A stretch of 64,000 nucleotides of DNA from Tachypleus tridentatus (lineage: Eukaryota; Arthropoda; Merostomata; Xiphosura; Limulidae): contig NC_134825.1 of assembly GCF_004210375.1 (NCBI RefSeq), positions 1-64,000 of the forward strand, read 5' to 3'. The position numbers were made by a program, and so were the translations under genes. Of this stretch, positions 1 through 10,900 are shown piece by piece. Below the pieces are notes generated by a model. The model made no database searches and was not told where the DNA came from. It saw nothing but the letters and a program-made list of their open reading frames with translations. Position 1 is the stretch's first letter. Each line of letters begins with the position of its first letter.

Positions 1-1473
1 CCATAAGTTTGTCTTTATCGTGGTGAATTCTATGAGGGTTGCTAACTGGTTACTGGGAATTTCTATAGTTGGGTTAGGGTCTCGGATATAGAGTTCTAAG
101 GCTATCTTGCAGGCTTCAGTGGTTGGAACTTCTGTAAAGAGGATATAACATCGAAACTGGCCATTAAGGCTTTATGATTAAGTTGATTTAGATTAGACTT
201 GAAATTAAAGAGTCTTTGATAAATGAGCTGACTGATGTTACATATTTGGAGAATGCCCATGCTATGTATTTACCAAGGTTGTAATTAAACGATTCATATG
301 TGGACATTATTGGTCGTAATGGACAATCTGGTTTATGAGGTTTGGGGATGCCGTATATTTGTGTGTGTGCGTGAGTCGGTTTTACGTAGGTAGGAATAAA
401 GTGTTTGTGAAAATGTGTTGGCTTTTTTCATTTGTAGTAGTAATTTGTTCAGTTGCGTCTCGTGTGTCTTTGTTGGATTTGTGTGTATTGGTTTAAATTT
501 GTTCGTGTCTGATAGGATGTTATTCATTTTTTGGATGTATTCATTCGTGTTCATTATGACTATAGCGTTACCTTTATCTGCTTTTAGAATTTTTATGTTT
601 TTGTCTTGTTTTAGGTTTTTTATGCAATTAATGTCTCTTTTTGTAAGGTTGTTTTTCAGTTTTCTGTTTTGTGAAATTATGTTGATGGTTTTGTGAGAAA
701 ATCGTTTAAGATGTTGTTTTTAGGTGTTTCTGGAAAATATAAATTTGTAATTTTACCTGGGAAGGTTGGCTGTTGGATGTCAATAAAATTATCTAAGTTG
801 TCTTCTTTCTGTTGGTTGTTTTTGGTTGTTTCCTTGTTTTTGTTCTCTGTAGAAAGTATCACAAGTCTCCTGGCTAGGTCTTCTAAACATGTTTTGATTT
901 CTATGGTTGGAATGTACCTGGGCGCTATAGCGAAGTTGAGTCCTTTGTTAAGTAGATGTATCTCGTCTGTGTTTAATTGACGGTCGGATCTGTTAATTAT
1001 GAGGTTAGTCAACGGTTTGTCGTTTTGGTGTCTTTTCTGTTGTTTGCATCTTAGTTTTTCTGGTTTTGTTGTGGCAGATCTTTTGTCTCTGTCGTTTTAG
1101 TATTGATTTGGTTTATGTTTCGTTGTATAAGTCCGTAAATCTCTGGTTTAATGCAGCATGCCAGTTGATGGTCTAGATTCATTTTTGTTTTTGTAAGTCA
1201 TGTAGTTCTTTGTATTTTGTGTTCAACATGCTTTTCAGTAGTTTTTTCTGTAAATTTTGATAATGTTTGTGTATGTATTAAAATTTTTTGAAAGTTTTAC
1301 CTTTACAAAATTAGGGGTTAGTTGTTCTTTTCTACATTGTTGAATAAAATAAATGTCATTTCTTCTATTAATAATTCGTTGGTTTAAATTCTTAGTTTCT
1401 TAACGATCGTGTGAGCGTGTACTGTTAATAGTGGTAGTTATTGTATAATATTAACAGTACACTATTAATAGTC
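1..1473 (-). mobile_element. Inverted partial Penelope-like copy (N-terminal part and start of RT)
   Basis: Read on the minus strand this carries the element's N-terminal region. A 111-codon open stretch lies at 677-1012 and a 73-codon stretch at 333-554. The second has the same protein sequence that the plus copy shows around 1617-1800. It ends inside the RT region at the window edge. Near the junction, GTGTACTGTTAAT at about 1417 and its reverse complement at about 1449 form a short hairpin between the two copies. Confidence 0.75.
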
Positions 1474-1861
1474 TCACAAACCATCAACATAATTTCACAA
1501 AACAGAAAACTGAAAACAACCTTACAAAAAAGAGACATTAATTGCATAAAAACCTAAAACAAGACAAAAACATAAAAATTCTAAAAGCAGATAAAGGTAA
1601 CGCTATAGTCATAATGAACACGAATGAATACATCCAAAAAAATGAATAACATCCTATCAGACACGAACAAATTTAAACCAATACACACAAATCCAACAAA
1701 GACACAAGAGACGCAACTGAACAAATTACTACTACAAATGAAAAAAAGCCAACACATTTTCACAAACACTTTATTCCTACCTACGTAAAACCGACTCACG
1801 CACACCGCAAATATACGGCATCCCCAAACCTCATAAACCAGATTGTCCATTACGACCAATA

Positions 1862-3211
1862 ATGTCCACATATGAATCGTTTAATTACAACCTTGGTAAA
1901 TACATAGCATGGGCATTCTCCAAATATGTAACATCAGCCAGCTCATTTATCAAAGACTCTTTTAATTTCAAGTCTAATCTAAATCAACTTAATCATAAAG
2001 CCTTAATGGCCAGTTTCGATGTTATATCCCTCTTTACAGAAGTTCCAACCACTGAAGCCTGCAAGATAGCCTTAGAACTCTATATCCGAGACCCTAACCC
2101 AACTATAGAAATTCCCAGTAACCAGTTAGCAACCCTCATAGAATTCACCACGATAAAGACAAACTTCATGTTCAACAACCAAAACTATATACAAACAAAC
2201 GGCCTAAGCATGGGCAACCCAGTATCACCAGTTCTAGCCAATATTTTTATGACACAAGTTGAAACACAAGCAATTAACACAGCATTACCTCCACCACTAT
2301 ACTGGTATAGATATGTAGATGACACGGTTGTGGGATTCAAATCTACAGAACACATACTTAATTTTTTCAATCACATTAACTCTATACATCCCAACATCAA
2401 CTTCACATGTGAACAGGAAGAAAACAATCAAATATCATTTCTTAACCTCAAAATTACAAGAACTGATACACAATTTCAAACAGAAATCCACCGAAAATCA
2501 CCCATACTGGACTATACATTCCTTGGGACTCAGCACATGAAACAAAACAAAAAACTCAACATACTAAGAAACCAAATAAACACAGCCATAAAACTATGCT
2601 CACCAGATAAAATTAACGATGAATTAGACAAAATAAAACAATACTTCACCAACATCAATAAGTTTCCTCCACAAACCGTAGAAAACATTATACGCACACA
2701 CCTACACAGAAAGCAAAATCAACCAACTAAAGTAAATACAGCTCACGAATCAAAAAACCACGAAACCATATACTGCTGTATACCATATATTCCCGACATC
2801 AGCAAACAAATAACCAACATTTGGCAAAAATTAGTAACAAAATATGACATTCCAATTAATACCAAATTTATTCAAAAACCCGGCACAAAACTGAGGTCCA
2901 TACTATGTAAAAACTACACTGACAAACACCACACCAACATTATTTATAAAATACAATGTGATAACTGCCACAACTTCTATATTGGAGAAACAAGTAGAAA
3001 AATGGAAACCAGATTCAAAGAACATAAAAAGTCACCTTCACACGTTTTCGAACACTGCAAGTCAAATAAACACAACATAACCATAGAAAACACTCAAATA
3101 CTAAATAAAGAAACAAACATAAACAAACGTAAAATTAAAGAAGCCTTACTTATACAACAACTTAAACCCAAACTAAACCAATATAAAGGAACGCCTTTAT
3201 ACCTATATTAA
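1862..3211 (+). CDS. Penelope-like reverse transcriptase / GIY-YIG endonuclease, 5'-incomplete reading frame
   Basis: The open frame is 449 residues. RT motifs occur in order: SFDVISLFTEVP near residue 52 (motif A type), GLSMGNPVSPVLANIF near residue 114 (motif B), YRYVDDTVVGF near residue 148 (catalytic YVDD) and ISFLNLKI near residue 190. The C-terminus holds a GIY-YIG nuclease: IIYKIQC, then FYIGETSRK and RFKEHKK, at about residues 359-392. This RT plus GIY-YIG order is diagnostic of Penelope-like elements. The natural N-terminus lies upstream (1474-1861) in another frame, so this copy is broken by a few indels there. The start shown is only where the open frame begins. In the cell such proteins copy element RNA at a nicked target. 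Confidence 0.85.
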   Translation: MSTYESFNYNLGKYIAWAFSKYVTSASSFIKDSFNFKSNLNQLNHKALMASFDVISLFTEVPTTEACKIALELYIRDPNPTIEIPSNQLATLIEFTTIKTNFMFNNQNYIQTNGLSMGNPVSPVLANIFMTQVETQAINTALPPPLYWYRYVDDTVVGFKSTEHILNFFNHINSIHPNINFTCEQEENNQISFLNLKITRTDTQFQTEIHRKSPILDYTFLGTQHMKQNKKLNILRNQINTAIKLCSPDKINDELDKIKQYFTNINKFPPQTVENIIRTHLHRKQNQPTKVNTAHESKNHETIYCCIPYIPDISKQITNIWQKLVTKYDIPINTKFIQKPGTKLRSILCKNYTDKHHTNIIYKIQCDNCHNFYIGETSRKMETRFKEHKKSPSHVFEHCKSNKHNITIENTQILNKETNINKRKIKEALLIQQLKPKLNQYKGTPLYLY

Positions 3212-3330
3212 TATAATAAATAAAATTATATATTCAAACATCTAATACCGCCCTCTACATTTCGACACAGAGTTACACAACCCCTTTCAAACATGTGGTC
3301 AGCTTCCGGTCAGTTACCTCTTTCTTTGTG

Positions 3331-3371
3331 AACCTGACGATGACCGAAGAAGGTCGAAACGTTGTTCGCTC
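3331..3371 (+). ncRNA. Hammerhead-ribozyme-like motif in Penelope-like 3' region
   Basis: The stretch holds a CTGACGA core, then a GACC/GGTC hairpin with a GAAGAA loop, then GAAAC. GAAC just before the core can pair with GTTC just after GAAACGTT, giving a helix I. Hammerhead ribozymes have been reported in Penelope-like elements. Two things do not fit the canonical fold: an extra T between CTGACGA and helix II, and a helix III with essentially no loop, which would only form between two molecules. The motif recurs, reversed, in a short repeat at 9372-9393. I call it hammerhead-like, activity unknown. Confidence 0.35.
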
Positions 3372-4117
3372 TTCTATGTAAAGTGTTTTCTCAGCCCAAA
3401 CGAGCCGTTTTTGCATATAAATTTCTCAACAAGTGGGTTTCTCGTCATCACTGAAATTCTATTTATTATTTTGTTTGTAAATAACTTCAAATAGATGGTG
3501 TACACAGACTATCTGTAATAACGTATTGTATAAGATATATAATTGTAACAGTAGAATTAAGGCATATAACCTAGGAATGCTTAAATCATTTGTATTTCAT
3601 TATTTTATATACATTGAAATTATTTATGCTTAACTTCTCATAGCATCATTCAAACATCCAAACATGAAGAGAGAAGACTTGGGGCCAACGCAGGTAACTG
3701 TTTCATATACATAACACTATGTGTCACAAATTTTGTTCCTGGATAGTTTGTGTTAATTCTTAATTGCTTATGTTGTAAAAATACAGAAAATGGCCATTAT
3801 TCTCTTCAAACTTTGCTTTTCTGACCTGGATAATGAAATTTAGAAATCAACCCATTTGCACATTTTCATTTACCTAAGGCCTGAATGAAACAACATATGA
3901 ATCAAGATTTACATATAATTAAACTAAAGTTATAGAAAAATGTTTAGAAGTGAGTAGTTTTTCGAGATTGTACTATTGGAGCTTTAAAATAAAAAAGACA
4001 TTTAAATTTTAAAGGGTCTAAAATTTGTATAATATAAAATCTTAGTATTCAAGCAAGCAAAAATTGTCCGTCTTACCCTCTTAGAGTTTTTTTTTTTTTT
4101 TTTTTTTTTTTTGTAGT

Positions 4118-4304
4118 GCTCACAGGTAAAATGAGGTGCCCAGGGTTTGTCTTGATCCCCGACAGGCATGCCGAAATATACCTTGTAGGCTTCACACATT
4201 TTAGCAGATGTTGTCACAGAGTACTTTTTCGCTATTGTCTTGATAAACTGGTCACATACGTAGCAGAATGCATCTGGAGAATGCTTGTAGCTTCTTGATG
4301 CCAT
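4118..4304 (-). pseudogene. Fragment of a repetitive zinc-binding gene family (GDQDKPWAPH motif)
   Basis: On the minus strand a 62-residue stretch begins MASRSYKHSP and contains FCYVCDQF, CEAYKVYFGM and VGDQDKPWAPHFTCEHC (the last Cys sits at the T-run edge). This matches, from memory, the N-terminal Cys-rich segment of a protein family present in very many copies in arthropod and cnidarian genomes and probably tied to a transposon. It sits in an intron of the PRDM9-like gene, antisense to it. The frame runs into a T-homopolymer on the left, so nothing more of the protein can be read. The partner copy lies at 37170-37359. Confidence 0.5.
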
Positions 4305-4960
4305 CTCTGATAAAATCAGATAGGTCTATATGTTCACTTAGGCAGCTAGAACTAAACTGAAATGGTGAGTTGTGAGTCCCTGTATATATATATATATTAC
4401 TATGGAAAGTTCTAGAAAATTGCAAAAGGATTTTGAAAATTTTCGTAAGTTCTACAACATTCTAGAAAGTTCGAGAAAATTCTCTATCAGTTACTCAGCA
4501 CTGAATCGACCTAGAATGTTCTGTAAAATGGGTAAATTTGAAAATTTCATTACCCAGATCACAAAAGCAAAGTTTGAAGAGAAAATAGATTTTTCTATTT
4601 GCCTTAAGCATAAGCAATTGGGAAATAACACTTCCTGCTCAGGAACAAGAAAAAAGTAAAAATTTTGTTACATGTTTTCTAGGTTTAGGTAAGACCACAT
4701 CGATAACAGGTTTGTTATGACCCTATATGACCAAATAAAAAATAGTTTACGTTTCATTATTTATGATCAATATATGTAATACTTCTTGTTCTCTACGTGT
4801 ATATGATAATATTCGTTTCTTATTGTATATAAGTACCCGGACGTAAGTATACATTTTAATTTGTATGTATAGGATTAAAAAAGATATTATGCTGTCTTTT
4901 TCATTTAATATATTCAGATATGTTTGATAATTCTATACCATATATGAACTGTATAGACAG

Positions 4961-7900
4961 GCACCTCGTCAGACAAGGTAGATGTAAATGAAATAGTGAT
5001 AAAGGACTTGATGTTGCAAGAACTACGTTAAAAAAAATTGAAAACAACATTCGAAAACTGGAAGATAAAGTTTATGATACAGACAACATCGATTCTGGTA
5101 TGGTTTGATTTCTTTGTCTCTGAATGACAGAAACAGTATTTTTATTTACAGAAAAATAAACTTAAGATGTTGTTTTTCATTATAGGCTTTGTAATTTTCC
5201 TTCCTTTTGTGTGAAAATTTTGTTTAAAACTAATATCGTTTTTTTAAGTTATAAATAATCTAAACATAAGGATAAATATTAGTCAGTTGTACATTAAACA
5301 TGGGTAAAACTAAACTTTAAATGTTACATATTTCTACTGGTAGGTTTTTCTTGTTTAGTTGTGGGTCTGTTACAGAACTTAAGTTCCTTAACTGTTTTAG
5401 AAAGAACTAGTGCTGTGTACAAATATAGTGTTTTATTTGCTAGAGATACGTTCTGAATATAGACAGCCAGTGTTGTTAAATTATTATGAAAGTCATTGAA
5501 AGTATAATTAATAGGAAGTTAGGGTCACATGATACCGGTCAATGGTCGTGTACCTATATTCGGTAGTCTAGATCCTGTGTAAAACAAATGCTGCGTTTAT
5601 TAGCACTTAACCATATTTTTTACCTACTTTCTAACACCTTTCTCTCTTTGTCTAATGTTTTCTAATATTTCATGGATTTGAACAGTAAATATTTCCAGTA
5701 TAACTTAACGTTTAGGGGATGAAGTGCAAAAAGCCAGGTATCCTCGAAGGTCTGTGAGTAAGAAAGACTACAGAGAAGCAGAAATTCCAGACGATGACCA
5801 TTTCATTTGTAGGTGTTTCATAAAATCAATCAATTTAGTAGAAACCAAGTGTGTTATAATGTCACTCGAATAAACTTTAAAAAGGGTTTAAAACACTAAC
5901 GAAGAATGCAGCTACTTGTAAACTAATTATTAATGTTTTTTACTTATGGCGCGAATTAATATTACTGAACACTCGAAATAAGTGGTAGTTTTTGGTGTGT
6001 ATTAAATAATTTTAAATGTTCAAATTACTCCTTCCTTTTTCATTATAATGAAATTTGTTTCATAATATTATATTCACAGATCTTCAAAGTTAGATTGCCT
6101 GTTTTTTTAGATATACATTGGAACAACTTTCCAAACAAACAAATGTTTTATAACAATGTATTGATTGATAAATGATTTGTCAAAGAAAATATCCATTTAT
6201 CATCTAATTGTTATAGTTCTTTTTCTAAGTTTGTGACGACTGTGAGAATGAATACGAAGGGGACTGTCCTATTCACGGACCGCTGTTGGTGATAGAAGAT
6301 AAAAAGGTAGTGGACAGCTTTAACGATTGGATATATATAAATGGATGTATTTATTTTATCTACTGAAGTATCGTGTTACATCAGTAACGTATGAATCATA
6401 TTTATAGGAATATTAACAGATAGAAAGTAAGTATTTGTCAACATATTCTGTTTCATGTAACTCCATTTATTCAACATATTCTGTTTCATGTAACTCCATT
6501 TATATTATGCTTTTTTGTTAAAAGGATTTTACCTTTCAGTAGTGACAGTTATTCATCTATAGAGGTCTTCACATCCTTTATATTTTACAGTAACGTTGTG
6601 AGTCATGAATGGGTTTTTAGTTTTAGTACAAAACTACACATACGGATACCCGCACTGAGTCAACTAGAGGGGTCGAGCACCTAATTTTAGTGTTATAAGA
6701 TTTTTAACTTACCTTACATAAAGGGATGCGTTTTGTAAACAATGTTTTATCTTTCTAATATAAATGTACATAAGTAACAACTTCTCACCATAAGATATAT
6801 AGATTGTTCTATTGTTTCCTCTCATCATAAAATGTAGAGATTGTTCTATTGTTTCTTATCACCATAATATGTAGAGATTGTTGTAATGTTTCTTATCAAA
6901 ATAAAATGTAGAGATTGTTGTATTATTTCTTATCACAATAAAATGTATAGATTGTTCTGTTGTTTCTTCTCACAATACAATGTGTATATTGTTCTATTGT
7001 TTCTTCTCACCATAAAATATATAGGTTGTTCTTCAACTTTTTTGTTATTCTTTCATTCAAAGAACAGTTGTAGTGACTTGTTTGTTGAGCTTTCCAGCTC
7101 TGGTGCAGATAGGTGCTTGCATTGTTTTTGTGGATAAATTTCTTACTCCGCATGCTAATAAGGCATACCAACAGCAGAAATAGAATATGATAAAATAGTG
7201 GTGTCTACCATTAGAATTATTTTGCATTATTTTTAGAAATCCTTCATTTAAAGAACTTCTGTTGCATTAAAGACAACAATCTGACTACAAATGTCTTGCG
7301 GGTTTCTGCTAGCCTATTATAACATTACTCAGTTTTTGTCAGTCATGGTAATGTGTACACTTGCTATTTTTATAACAGATACGCAAGCTACCATATAGAA
7401 TAGATGACGCTATAGGCTACTAATAGCGATAATAATTGATACGTAAATCACATCTTACTATAAACACATGTTTGAATTCAGTACAGTAACATTATCAGTT
7501 ACATACCAGATTTAAAGAAAGCTAATGAGTCAAGTACTTTAGCTATAGTTATTGTACACGTCAGTAATAATTAGTATATATTGAATTTACCTCAATGTGT
7601 TTTATAGCAAAGCCATATGGGGCTATCTGCTGTGCTCACCAAGGGTAATAAAACCCCCTAATTTTAGTCATAAATCCAAAGACTTACCACTGTCCCACTC
7701 CTAGTCTGGTTGAGACCTAGGTGTACAGGGTATATACTTATCAAAAGATATATTCTTAAATGTGACCTATGTGATATTTTCTCTGTTTTCAAATTGGTAT
7801 TGAAATGTTATGATTTTTAGAAGTTGTATATAAATTGTCACGGACACTGTTTTAAAAGTATCAACTAATCTGCCAAACAGATCTTAGAAATATTTATTTA

Positions 7901-10900
7901 TCTTTGGTTTGACTAAAGATATTTGTTCTCATAACTAAGATACCAGCTGATGGGTCTGATCCCTTGAGAGCTGACCACAGTATCCCAAATAACCTGTCTA
8001 TTGGAACGTCTGGTATAAAGAATGCTGGAGCAGGTGTTTGGGCAAAGGTTGCTTTTCCTAAAGGTGTCAGATTCGGTCCATATGAAGGTGTCATCACATA
8101 CGACTCTATAGAGGCTCATCAGAGTGGTTACGCTTGGCAAGTACGTGAATGATTCGTACGTAATTGTTACATAACATTCAGAGTCAATATAGTTTACTCT
8201 AAAATGTAATTTTGATATTTAAATACGTTCTTGGGAATTGTTTTATAAAATAATGTATTTTTAATTATCTGCATATTTGAATTCATGTATATGAATCAAC
8301 TGTCTTACATTTTTTATACAAACTATAAACATATGTTGTTTTATTGCTACCATGTAAGTACTACTAAAATTAGGGTTAATATGAGCTAGAGAAAGAACTA
8401 TTGCTGTTATAACCGAAGACTTATTATGTAAAAGTAAGATTGTATATAAAGAGAAGTGTATACTAAGAAATGGCAGTGGGATTTCAGAAGGAGTTTAATC
8501 ATTTACATACAAGGGATGCATAAGCTAACAGTGACTTTCACAACTTGTGGGAAAGCTTTTGGAATATCTAATAAAAGATGCTTTGTAAAGTCACTTAAAA
8601 GAAGTTTATAATTTTATTGATAGTCAAAATGGTTTCACTGAGGGAAATCTTGCCTTTTGACCTTCTTTGAAAAGATTACTGAGATAAGGGTATGGATTTT
8701 GTGTATCTGGATTTTCAAAAAGCATTTGATAGGGTGCAACATAAAAGACTTGTAAAAACAGTATCCCTCTATGTGTGGGTGATAAGTTAGCAAATTAGAT
8801 AGAAGAAAGGAGCGGGTTGTTACGTACAGAGTTCAGTGAATGTGCATTGATATCACAAGTGGTGTATCTCATGACTCAGTCTAAAGACATTTAATCCTTT
8901 TTATTTACATCAATGACACAGATGAAGAAATACTAAATGAACTACTTATATTTGCTGATTCAAGTTCTATGGTGTTGGTGGCTGTGACAATGATGCTACC
9001 AATTTACAGAATGATTTATATAATTTAGTGAGTTGGTCAGATAAACGTCAGATTCATTTTAATTATGATAAATGTGAGATATTGTAGTGGGTTATCATAA
9101 TTTGAATTATAAGTATAATTTGGATGAGAATAACCTTTAGAGTGTCATGAAAGAAAATGATCTTGATGTACTGGTGTTCCAGTCTCTTAAGCCATCCAAA
9201 CAGTGTGCTGTTGTTAGTTGTAGAGCAAATAAGATTTTAAGTTGTATCTACAGAAACATTGAATACAAGATTAAGCGGTTATAATGTTTCATGATGACGA
9301 GAAACCTACTAGAAGTTAAAAATGTATTCTCAAGACAGCTGGTGTGGGTATTAGTACTTTAATTAAAGTACAGAACAAGTTTCGACCTTCTTAGGTTATA
9401 ATTTTATTTTATATGCTACTGTTTAGACCACATTTGAAGCATTGTATTGTATACTACCCAACTACCAACAATAACACAAATAACTCAGTGTCCTGAAAAC
9501 TACTAAACTACTATCAATAACACAAATAACTCAGTGTCCTGTATACTACTAAACTATTAACAATAACACAAATAACTCGGTTTCCTGTACACTAACAATA
9601 ACACAAATAACTCAGTGTCCTGTATGCTACCCAACTACCAGCAATAACACAAATAACTCAGTGTCCTGTATACTACTAACAATAATTCAAATAACTCAGT
9701 GTCCTGTATACTACTAACAATAATTCAAATAACTCAGTGTCCTGTATACTACTAAACTACTAACAATAACACAAATAACTCAGTGTCCTGTATACTACTA
9801 AACTACCAACAATAACACAAATAACTCAGTGTCCTGAAAACTACTAAACTACTATCAATAACACAAATAACTCAGTGTCCTGTATACTACTAAACTATTA
9901 ACAATAACACAAATAACTCGGTTTCCTGTACACTAACAATAACACAAATAACTCAGTGTCCTGTATGCTACCCAACTACCAGCAATAACACAAATAACTC
10001 AGTGTCCTGTATACTACTAACAATAATTCAAATAACTCAGTGTCCTGTATACTACTAACAATAATTCAAATAACTCAGTGTCCTGTATACTACTAAACTA
10101 CTAACAATAACACAAATAACTCAGTGTCCTGTATACTACTAAACTACTAACAATAACACAAATAACTCAGTGTCCTGTATACTACTAAACTACTAACAAT
10201 AACACAAATAACTCAGTGTCCTGTACACTACCCAACTACCAACAATAACACAAATAACTCAGTGTCCTATATACTACTAAACTACTAAAAATAACACAAA
10301 AGGGTTCAGAGAATAGTATCTGGGATGGAGGGGTTGTCATATGAGGATAGGCTGAAATCTCTCAAACTGTTTAATCTTGCAAAAAGAAGAGTTGGGGGCA
10401 TCTGATTGAGGTGTTTAAGATTGTAAAGGGAATTGATAGTGTTGGTACATTATATTTTTCCGTATTTATCAATCATAAAGTAGAACTAGGAGACGCAACT
10501 ATAAATTTTAGTAGATTAGGAGTCATCTTCAGCTAAGACAGTTTTATTTTTTCTAACAGTGGTGTTTAGTTTTTGGAATGGTTTGCCTTCAGGTGTTGTA
10601 GAGTCAGTAAATTGAAATGAGTTTAAGAGAAAGCTTGATAAGTATATGTATGAAAAGAGCTGACTTTAATTCTTTTAATTTAGTTTAGAAGATGGTACAG
10701 CCAACATGGACCAATATGATTCATGTTATCCCAAAACATTATGCATTTATCAGACTACTCTAAGCAAATTTCATATTTTTAAATAACTGGAGTTTGTTTA
10801 ATGTCACTTTGAGAGTGTACGTTTGGAAATGAAAAAGAAAATAAGAACATAGTGTTGAAAACTTTCAAAATAACTACATTTTAAAAATATACAACTAATT

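Larger units (their letters stand above)
1..3450. mobile_element. Penelope-like element, composite with inverted partial copy
   Basis: A plus-strand copy runs from about 1474 to 3450 and encodes reverse transcriptase fused to a GIY-YIG endonuclease. A minus-strand partial copy fills 1 to about 1473 and continues out of the window. The reverse complement of 1-698 matches 1474-2168 nearly base for base, and the 775-bp spacer (699-1473) carries the element's N-terminal region on the minus strand. Inverted, 5'-truncated partners are known for Penelope elements. The right end reads into a CTCGTCATCA terminus at about 3450, where homology to the other PRDM9-region copy begins, so the element probably inserted in copy 1's upstream flank. 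No LTRs of retroviral type were seen. Confidence 0.85.
8505..10665 (+). mobile_element. CR1/jockey-type LINE remnant, copy 1
   Basis: Decayed reverse-transcriptase text can be followed across frames: [14 protein letters not shown], then a DFQKAFDRV-like motif near 8710, [15 protein letters not shown] near 9035, and a 3' segment with [11 protein letters not shown] and [10 protein letters not shown] near 10575-10645. This order is that of CR1-like LINEs. It is interrupted by a 108-bp Penelope-related insertion (9286-9393) and an 850-bp minisatellite (9447-10296). Many stops and indels show it is dead. The partner is at about 41585-42955 and lacks the minisatellite. Confidence 0.75.

Noticed and set aside
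415-980. Plus-strand open frames of 93 and 95 codons rich in Phe and Leu
   Set aside because: They lie opposite the inverted Penelope-like copy, whose minus strand carries the recognisable protein.
1-3450. LTR retrotransposon or viral origin for the reverse transcriptase
   Set aside because: No LTRs, protease, RNase H, integrase or capsid; the RT plus GIY-YIG layout is Penelope-like.
4372-4659. Plus-strand open frame of 95 codons (and 37427-37669)
   Set aside because: Repeats of TTCTAGAAAATT-type sequence inside an intron; not conserved in frame between the two copies.
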